From positions 1 through 39,328 of the forward strand of contig JAFGOW010000200.1 of the NCBI GenBank assembly GCA_016926265.1: a stretch of DNA of 39,328 bases. Reading direction: 5' to 3'. The notes under the pieces are model-generated. The model was not told where the DNA came from, did no database searches, and worked only from the letters and a program-made list of their open reading frames with translations. How positions within the stretch are numbered: position 1 is the first letter of the stretch; every line of letters begins with the position of its first letter. Shown here piece after piece: positions 34,744 through 39,328 of this stretch. A program made the position numbers and the translations under genes. The stretch is from Deltaproteobacteria bacterium. GTDB taxonomy: Bacteria > Desulfobacterota > Desulfuromonadia > Desulfuromonadales > JAAYDE01.

Positions 34744-36192
34744 ATGGAGTTTCCGTTGAGTCTGGTTATGCTTGACCCCAGCGATCTGCGCCGTGCCGGC
34801 CGCAACCTTCCCCCTTCTTTCGGGATCGAACTGAAAGACGGGGGGTGCCTTGCGATCGAAAAAATTCTGCGGCTGCTGCCCGGCAAACGCCTCACGGCTC
34901 GGGCCTGTTTCCAAGAACGGACCGTGTTGGCCAAGGTGTTCTTTTCCCGTTTCGGATCCCATCGCCAGATGAACCGGGAAGCCAGGGGTTTGCAGCTGTT
35001 GTCGGAGCGGGGTGTGCCGGCGCCGGTGCTGTTGGGCAGACACTCCGTTGCCGGTGGGGGCGGGGTACTGCTCATCGAATATCTCGACCCGGCCGAGCGC
35101 GTGATGGAGCGCTGGCAGGCTGTTTGCCATGAAAAAGCCGGAAGTGCGGCTCAGATGGAGGTTCTGGAACCTCTTTTCGCCCTGGTTGGGGTGATGCATG
35201 CCGTCGGTTTGTGCCAGAAGGATCTGCATCTGGATAATTTTCTCTGGCACCAGGGGCAACTAAAAACGGTGGATGGTGGGGGCATTGTGCCCTGCCGCGG
35301 CGTCCGTAAGCAGGCAGCCAATCTCGGATTATTGATTTCCCAGCTCCCTTGGCAGTCTACGGATCTCATATCCAAGCTCCTCGTCGCTTATCAAGGGCGG
35401 TCTGGATCTGTTCCATTTACTTCCTCGCAGCTTGTGAAAGCGGCGGAAAAACAGCGCCACCAGCGGCTGAAAGACTATCTAGCCAAAACCCTGCGGGACA
35501 GCACCGAATTTTTGGTCCGAAAAAATTTTTTTCGTTTCTCCAGTACGGTCCGTTTCTCTTCCTCCTGGCTGGCTGAATTGGTACAGGATCCGGACAAGGC
35601 GATGGAAAGCGGGACCCCCCTTAAACTCGGGGGGGGGACCACCGTCGTCCAATTGGAATTGGACGGTCATGCGGTTGTCGTCAAACGTTATAACCGGGGA
35701 AATCTGGGCCGGTTTCTGAAACGTTGCTGGCGGATAAGCCGGGCGAGAAAATCGTGGCTGGCGGGGCATCGGCTGCGAACGCTTGGCATCGACTCCCCTC
35801 AGCCACTGGCCCTCATAGAAGAACGGTGGGGGATTTTGTGCAGCCGTTCTTGGCTGGTGACCGAATACATCGACGGGGTCAATATTTTCGATTTGATGTC
35901 CAACTACCGAAAAGATACTCCCCCCGTGGGGGTCATGGATGCGTTCGTGACGCTTTTTAAAAGTCTATACCGGGCACGGATCAGTCATGGGGATATGAAG
36001 GCAACAAATCTGGTTTGGGAAGATAGCCGAATCTGGTTGATTGATCTTGATGGAATGAAGGCTCATCGCTATGAGGTTACATTCGGGAGAGCCTGGAAAA
36101 AGGATAAAAAACGTTTTTTGCGCAACTGGGGGAACGGCTTTGAACGGCAAAATTGGGCGAACATTTTGTTTTCCTATTTAGAAAGTATCTGA
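34744..36192 (+). CDS. Tandem two-domain LPS kinase-like protein
   Basis: A 482-residue protein with two kinase folds of the InaA/RfaP/Kdo-kinase type in one chain. Domain 1 (about 30-250) has VLAKVFF (K64), E79, the catalytic loop CQKDLHLDNFLW (D160, N165) and TVDGGGI (D177). Domain 2 (about 290-482) has VVVKRYNRGN (K314), TEYIDGVNIFDL, SHGDMKATNLVW (D417, N422) and LIDLDGM (D434, D436). All key residues of both domains are present, so neither looks dead. It lies 6 nt after waaP and is probably co-transcribed, suggesting phosphorylation of further core sugars, as with the WapP/WapQ genes of Pseudomonas. Its exact substrates are unknown. GC content falls toward its 3' end. Confidence 0.75.
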   Translation: MEFPLSLVMLDPSDLRRAGRNLPPSFGIELKDGGCLAIEKILRLLPGKRLTARACFQERTVLAKVFFSRFGSHRQMNREARGLQLLSERGVPAPVLLGRHSVAGGGGVLLIEYLDPAERVMERWQAVCHEKAGSAAQMEVLEPLFALVGVMHAVGLCQKDLHLDNFLWHQGQLKTVDGGGIVPCRGVRKQAANLGLLISQLPWQSTDLISKLLVAYQGRSGSVPFTSSQLVKAAEKQRHQRLKDYLAKTLRDSTEFLVRKNFFRFSSTVRFSSSWLAELVQDPDKAMESGTPLKLGGGTTVVQLELDGHAVVVKRYNRGNLGRFLKRCWRISRARKSWLAGHRLRTLGIDSPQPLALIEERWGILCSRSWLVTEYIDGVNIFDLMSNYRKDTPPVGVMDAFVTLFKSLYRARISHGDMKATNLVWEDSRIWLIDLDGMKAHRYEVTFGRAWKKDKKRFLRNWGNGFERQNWANILFSYLESI

Positions 36193-36223
36193 AAAAATAT
36201 CCTTAAAAAAAGGAATAATAAAT

Positions 36224-37237
36224 ATGAAAAAATCAATTGCTTTTATCAACCCTAGGGTATCCACTAACAATGTTGGCGATTATTTTATTGAAGACAGTGT
36301 AAAGAAAATAGTTGACTATGATCCTGCCAATAGTATTGATATCGACCCCAGAAAACCCCTTAGCGTAAAGGATATCGAAAATATTAATAAATGTGATGCT
36401 GCTATTATTGTTGGGACAAATTTATGGTATAGACATATCTCAAAAGAAAACCGCTGGATGATTAGTACTGATGATCTTAAAAAAATTAAAGTTCCTTTTA
36501 TACCGTTTGGTGTTGGGGCTACTTTGCACCGGGGAGAAATCGGTGAATTTGATAAAGAATCTGTTTCTTTGCTTCAACAGATTCATGGCCAATGCGTAGA
36601 GGCAAGTGTGAGAGACCCGAGAACATTTGAAATGGTTAAAAAGGCCGGCATTGATAATGTCAGGATGACAGGATGTCCGACGTTGTATCGTAGTTTAAAA
36701 CGGAATTGGGAGCTTCAAAGAGTAGAATCAAATGATGTTGTGGTAACTACCAGAAAAGGGCAGGATACTAATTTTAAAATTATTATGAACGAACTGCGAA
36801 AAAGGAAGAAAAATCCTATAATAGCCGCCCAAAAGAAAACTGATTTATTCTGTGGGCGCCGTCGTTTCCCATTTTTTACTGCTGGCCCCGAGGTCCTCTA
36901 CGATTTCAAAATCGAGCCCTATCAAAAATTGGTCCAAAATACATATGGTGCTATCGGTTGGCGTTTGCATGGCAACATGCTTCATTTGGCTCATGGGAAG
37001 CCCACCGTATTTTTTGCAAACTGTTCCAGGATTCTGTCCTTTTGCGAAGCGTTTTCTCTCCCTTGCATTTACGCGGAAGATGGCGAAAGCATAGCGAAGT
37101 CTGATTTAATTCAAGCCGTGGGACATCTGATGGCCGCGGATATTTTTTCTGCTTTTCCTGCTCGCTATTCTGAATTCTTTTTGGAAATGGTTAAATTTTT
37201 TGAGCGCAATGGAATTGCACATAACCTCGTATATTGA
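36224..37237 (+). CDS. Polysaccharide pyruvyl transferase family protein
   Basis: Predicted to transfer pyruvate from phosphoenolpyruvate to a sugar of a surface polysaccharide. The 337-residue product starts KKSIAFINPRVSTNNVGDYFIEDSVKKIV, a family-type opening, and has PFIPFGVGATLHRG and VEASVRDPRTFEMVKKAGIDNVRMTGCPTLY. The conserved C-terminal block is GAIGWRLHGNMLHLAHGKPTVFFANCSR. The DNA is clearly AT-richer than the upstream genes (about 35% GC in sampled lines, against roughly 60%), with AT-biased codons, which suggests recent acquisition. The start ATG has AAAAAAGGAATAAT upstream. It may decorate core or O-antigen; the target sugar is not predictable. Confidence 0.75.
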   Translation: MKKSIAFINPRVSTNNVGDYFIEDSVKKIVDYDPANSIDIDPRKPLSVKDIENINKCDAAIIVGTNLWYRHISKENRWMISTDDLKKIKVPFIPFGVGATLHRGEIGEFDKESVSLLQQIHGQCVEASVRDPRTFEMVKKAGIDNVRMTGCPTLYRSLKRNWELQRVESNDVVVTTRKGQDTNFKIIMNELRKRKKNPIIAAQKKTDLFCGRRRFPFFTAGPEVLYDFKIEPYQKLVQNTYGAIGWRLHGNMLHLAHGKPTVFFANCSRILSFCEAFSLPCIYAEDGESIAKSDLIQAVGHLMAADIFSAFPARYSEFFLEMVKFFERNGIAHNLVY

Positions 37238-37324
37238 GGAGCTGAAATGTTTTGGAAAGAGGATCGCGACAGAATTTGAATTCATGGGATGTAACAACTC
37301 ACATTGCCATCAGAAATATTTTGG

Positions 37325-37639
37325 TTATTTCAGATATAAGGCGGGCAGTGGATATCCCAGGTTCTCCATAAGGCGGTAATAATCGGAAGTGGGGCAGTTC
37401 AGGTCTCCGGACAGGCAGCGGGGGAAAATATCGACGACAACCAGGCAGTTTTTTGTCGCCTCGTTCAGGCTCATGGCATTGCAGGCGTTGAAGATTTCCT
37501 GGAAGGTCGGATAAATTTCCGGGTTGATTAAAGAAGGGTCTTTGCCGTAGCTCGTCTGATAAAAAAAGGTGCAATAGCAGACGGTTAAAAAAAACAAAAA
37601 AACAGCGATATTTTTATAGTTGATGATCTTTTTTAGCAT
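37325..37639 (-). CDS. Small secreted or membrane-anchored hypothetical protein
   Basis: A 104-residue ORF on the minus strand. It has a basic start (MLKKIINYKN) and one hydrophobic segment (about 10-28, IAVFLFFLTVCYCTFFYQ) that fits a signal peptide or membrane anchor. The exported part has four cysteines (C53, C65, C75, C82), enough for two disulfides. LTVC is not a proper lipobox because position -1 is valine. An AAGGGA ribosome binding site lies about 7 nt before the ATG, which supports a real gene. I do not recognise the family. It is the only gene in its AT-rich surroundings on this strand. Confidence 0.55.
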   Translation of the reverse strand: MLKKIINYKNIAVFLFFLTVCYCTFFYQTSYGKDPSLINPEIYPTFQEIFNACNAMSLNEATKNCLVVVDIFPRCLSGDLNCPTSDYYRLMENLGYPLPALYLK

Positions 37640-38159
37640 ATTTATTCCCTTGGTATCCGGATTCCGAAAAAGGCCGTTGGCGGTTAAAACTGCAAAGAAC
37701 GGGTCCGTTGAAAAAGATTTGGAAGCAAAATAATATTAATTCCATTTATAATGCTTATAAGGTTTTCGACCCAAAAGATTTTAACACCAAAAAAATAAAT
37801 TTTTCAAGAACGATCTCGATTCCTTTTCCAGCCTACCTCCTCCGATTTCCGGGGGTTTACCCCGCTCGGTTCCCCAAATTTCTTTCTTTTTTTACAGGGC
37901 CGGTCCAATGGCGGTTCCAACTTTTTTCCCGGCCTTCCTGCGGATTGGGATGGCATTGATGGCGTGGGTGGATATCCTGGCGTTTATCTGGGAACGTTGG
38001 TTAGGACCCTTGGGTTGGGTGGAGTGCGGCGTGTGCAAAATACCTGAAAAATATCGTTCGGAGTTGGGCGTTGAGAGCGGTTATGGGAACAGTTGCGGCA
38101 ACGGGGACAAAGAATTGCCTTGGAGAGATAATTAAAGGCTGGTGGGAGGAGGGGGGGTG
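37640..38159. other. 520-bp stretch without a convincing gene
   Basis: The left part is AT-rich and includes the palindrome AACGGGTCCGTT (37698-37709). A TTG-initiated frame from 37708 (KKIWKQNNINSIYNAYKVFDPKDFN) has coding-like composition for about 45 codons and then turns into low-quality sequence; it may be the remnant of an acquired gene. The right part is GC-richer and carries a 75-codon ORF at 37908 with no ribosome binding site or family match. No RNA gene or clear terminator was seen. Confidence 0.5.
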
Positions 38160-39155
38160 TCAGCGGCCGAAATAACGGGACGGCCCTTCCAGGGTCTCCC
38201 AGCCGGATTCCCGGAACAGGACACGGCAGGAGGCGACCGATTCCCCACGACCCTCCTCGGTTTTTTCCCTGATGTCGCGGGGGTTGGCTCCGGCCTCGGC
38301 CCAGAACAGGTTGGCGCCGGCGATCCCTCCCAGGGTGCAGGGTTCGTGGGTGCAGTTTCCAGCCACGGTTCTCGGCATTCCGAGCCGGGTGACGGCCACG
38401 ATCTGCGCCATGCGCAGCTCGCTGATGGTTCCCCGCGCGGCCATTTCGGTGCCGGGGATTGGGATGCGCCGCGCCGCGCCGCTATAGGAGGGGTTGATGG
38501 CGGCGGTAAAAGCGATCAGATCGGCCAGCTCCATGGCATCGTGTTCCGGTCCTATGGGTTCGACGCAGGTTCCTACCTGGAGCCCGGCTTCCTGGAAGTT
38601 CCGGAGACTTTGTTTTCTGGCTTCCGGAGAGAGGGCGGAATCGACCCCTTCTCGGAGTCGCAAGGCATGATAGACCCCCGTGAAACCGGCCGCCCGGAGC
38701 TTTTGAGCGCCAAGGAGGGACTGATCTCCGACATTGGCGATCAGAATCGTCTCCGGATCCAGGTGGTCCCGAATTTCCCGGGATATCTCCAGAAAAAGCT
38801 CGAAGGGGTAGGTGGCGGTGGTCATCAGGTAAATGGCATTGGCGCCAGCCTTTTCAAAGCCTTTGGCGTAGGAGATCGCCTCCGCGGGTGGGAGGCGGGT
38901 TTCCCTGGAGAAAACCCCGTTTTTTCCGGAAAACGAGCAAAAGGCGCAATCGCCGGGGCAGGGAGCCATGTTGAGCGCCAGTTGGGCATGAATTTCGGCC
39001 CGATTGTTGGTCAACTCTTTGGAGATATGGTTGGCTGTGGCCATCACCTGATAGCTTTCGGGGGCCTCGGGGGGGAAATTGAGGAGGAAAATCAGTTCGT
39101 CGCGGGTAAGAACTTCCCGGTTATGGGCTTTGGAAATCAGGTTTTGGATTTTCAT
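38160..39155 (-). CDS. BioB-like radical SAM protein
   Basis: A 331-residue radical SAM enzyme. The cluster motif is CPGDCAFC (C66, C70, C73), the CxxxCxxC that binds the 4Fe-4S cluster that cleaves SAM. The barrel then shows KGFEKAGANAIYLMTTATYPFELFLEIS, ETILIANVGDQSLLGAQKLRAAGFTGVYHALRLREG and LQVGTCVEPIGPEHDAMELADLI, which parallel biotin synthase-like enzymes. The C-terminal part has CTHEPCTLGGIAGANLFWAEAGANPRD in the position of the BioB C-terminal strand. Biotin synthase's own hallmark segments (such as YNHNLDTS) are missing, so true BioB is unlikely. The ATG at 39155 lacks a good ribosome binding site. The substrate is unknown. Confidence 0.75.
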   Translation of the reverse strand: MKIQNLISKAHNREVLTRDELIFLLNFPPEAPESYQVMATANHISKELTNNRAEIHAQLALNMAPCPGDCAFCSFSGKNGVFSRETRLPPAEAISYAKGFEKAGANAIYLMTTATYPFELFLEISREIRDHLDPETILIANVGDQSLLGAQKLRAAGFTGVYHALRLREGVDSALSPEARKQSLRNFQEAGLQVGTCVEPIGPEHDAMELADLIAFTAAINPSYSGAARRIPIPGTEMAARGTISELRMAQIVAVTRLGMPRTVAGNCTHEPCTLGGIAGANLFWAEAGANPRDIREKTEEGRGESVASCRVLFRESGWETLEGPSRYFGR

Positions 39156-39194
39156 GGTGGTAGCTTTTCTCGCATGAAAGTATTAAAGAAAAGA

Positions 39195-39220
39195 AAAGCC
39201 CCGGTTTGGCCCGGGGCTTT
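39195..39220 (-). terminator. Intrinsic terminator downstream of tRNA-Leu
   Basis: A 10-bp perfect stem AAAGCCCCGG / CCGGGGCTTT with a 6-nt loop is followed on the minus strand by TTCTTTTCTTT. It lies about 28 nt beyond the tRNA 3' end and before the radical SAM gene, so it should end the tRNA transcript. Confidence 0.85.
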
Positions 39221-39247
39221 CAGTGAAAATGTCGTTATGAATTTTTT

Positions 39248-39328
39248 TGGTGCCGAAGGCGAGACTCGAACTCGCACGAGCGGTTGCCCACCACCCCCTC
39301 AAGATGGCGTGTCTACCAGTTCCACCAC
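39248..39328 (-). tRNA. tRNA-Leu (anticodon GAG), 5' end cut off by the window
   Basis: The minus strand reads GTGGTGGAACTGGTAGACACGCC, then an anticodon stem CCATC/GGTGG with loop TTGAGGG, so the anticodon is GAG and the codons read are CUC/CUU. A long type II variable arm (TGGGCAACCGCTCGT) is diagnostic for Leu/Ser. The T-arm is GCGAG-TTCGAGT-CTCGC, the 3' acceptor strand is CTTCGGC with discriminator A, and CCA is encoded. The first six bases of the 5' acceptor strand are beyond the right edge. Confidence 0.95.

Noticed and set aside
37908-38135. 75-codon plus-strand ORF
   Set aside because: No ribosome binding site, no recognisable family, and GWV/GNG-rich low-quality sequence; probably chance.
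1-39328. CRISPR array, insertion sequence or prophage
   Set aside because: No regularly spaced repeats, transposase, integrase or phage structural gene was seen on either strand.

Overview
The window is high-GC (about 60% by eye), densely packed chromosomal DNA from a Gram-negative bacterium. The complete lipid A, outer-membrane and LPS-core gene set proves the Gram-negative envelope. The order glyA-dCMP deaminase-nrdR-ribD-ribE-ribBA-ribH-nusB, followed further on by lolCD-bamA-skp-lpxD-fabZ-lpxA, recalls Desulfuromonadales-type deltaproteobacteria (Geobacter, Pelobacter, Desulfuromonas relatives). That placement comes from remembered gene order and was not checked by a search.

Region 1 (1-6.9 kb, + strand) holds the 3' end of glyA, a dCMP deaminase, nrdR, a full riboflavin pathway (ribD, ribE, ribBA, ribH), nusB and homoserine dehydrogenase, ending at a probable hairpin terminator. 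Region 2 (7-9.8 kb) holds an Hsp20 chaperone, a nicotinamidase and, on the minus strand, the 23S rRNA methyltransferase rlmI. Region 3 (9.8-12.5 kb) holds prfB, whose in-frame TGA lies in a classic programmed +1 frameshift site, and lysS.

Region 4 (12.5-28.1 kb, + strand) is an envelope-building block. It contains the lipoprotein exporter (one LolC/E-type permease plus LolD), BamA, Skp, LpxD, FabZ, LpxA, a Gfo/Idh oxidoreductase and a DegT aminotransferase that look like GnnA and GnnB, LpxB, MsbA, a DUF374 acyltransferase, WaaA, LpxK and a YcaR/Trm112-like protein. GnnA/GnnB between lpxA and lpxB suggest that lipid A is built on 2,3-diamino-glucose with amide-linked acyl chains.

Region 5 (28.1-37.2 kb, + strand) builds the LPS core and surface sugars: heptosyltransferase WaaC, the dTDP-L-rhamnose genes rfbBDAC, glucosyltransferase WaaG, heptose kinase WaaP, a 482-residue protein with two tandem kinase folds, and a polysaccharide pyruvyl transferase family gene. 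Base composition drops to roughly 35-40% GC from about 36.2 kb, which points to a recently acquired segment.

Region 6 (37.2-39.3 kb) holds a small membrane-anchored or secreted cysteine-containing protein (minus strand), a 520-bp stretch without a convincing gene, a BioB-like radical SAM enzyme (minus strand), a strong intrinsic terminator, and a tRNA-Leu(GAG) that runs off the right edge. No CRISPR array, insertion sequence or prophage gene was seen.
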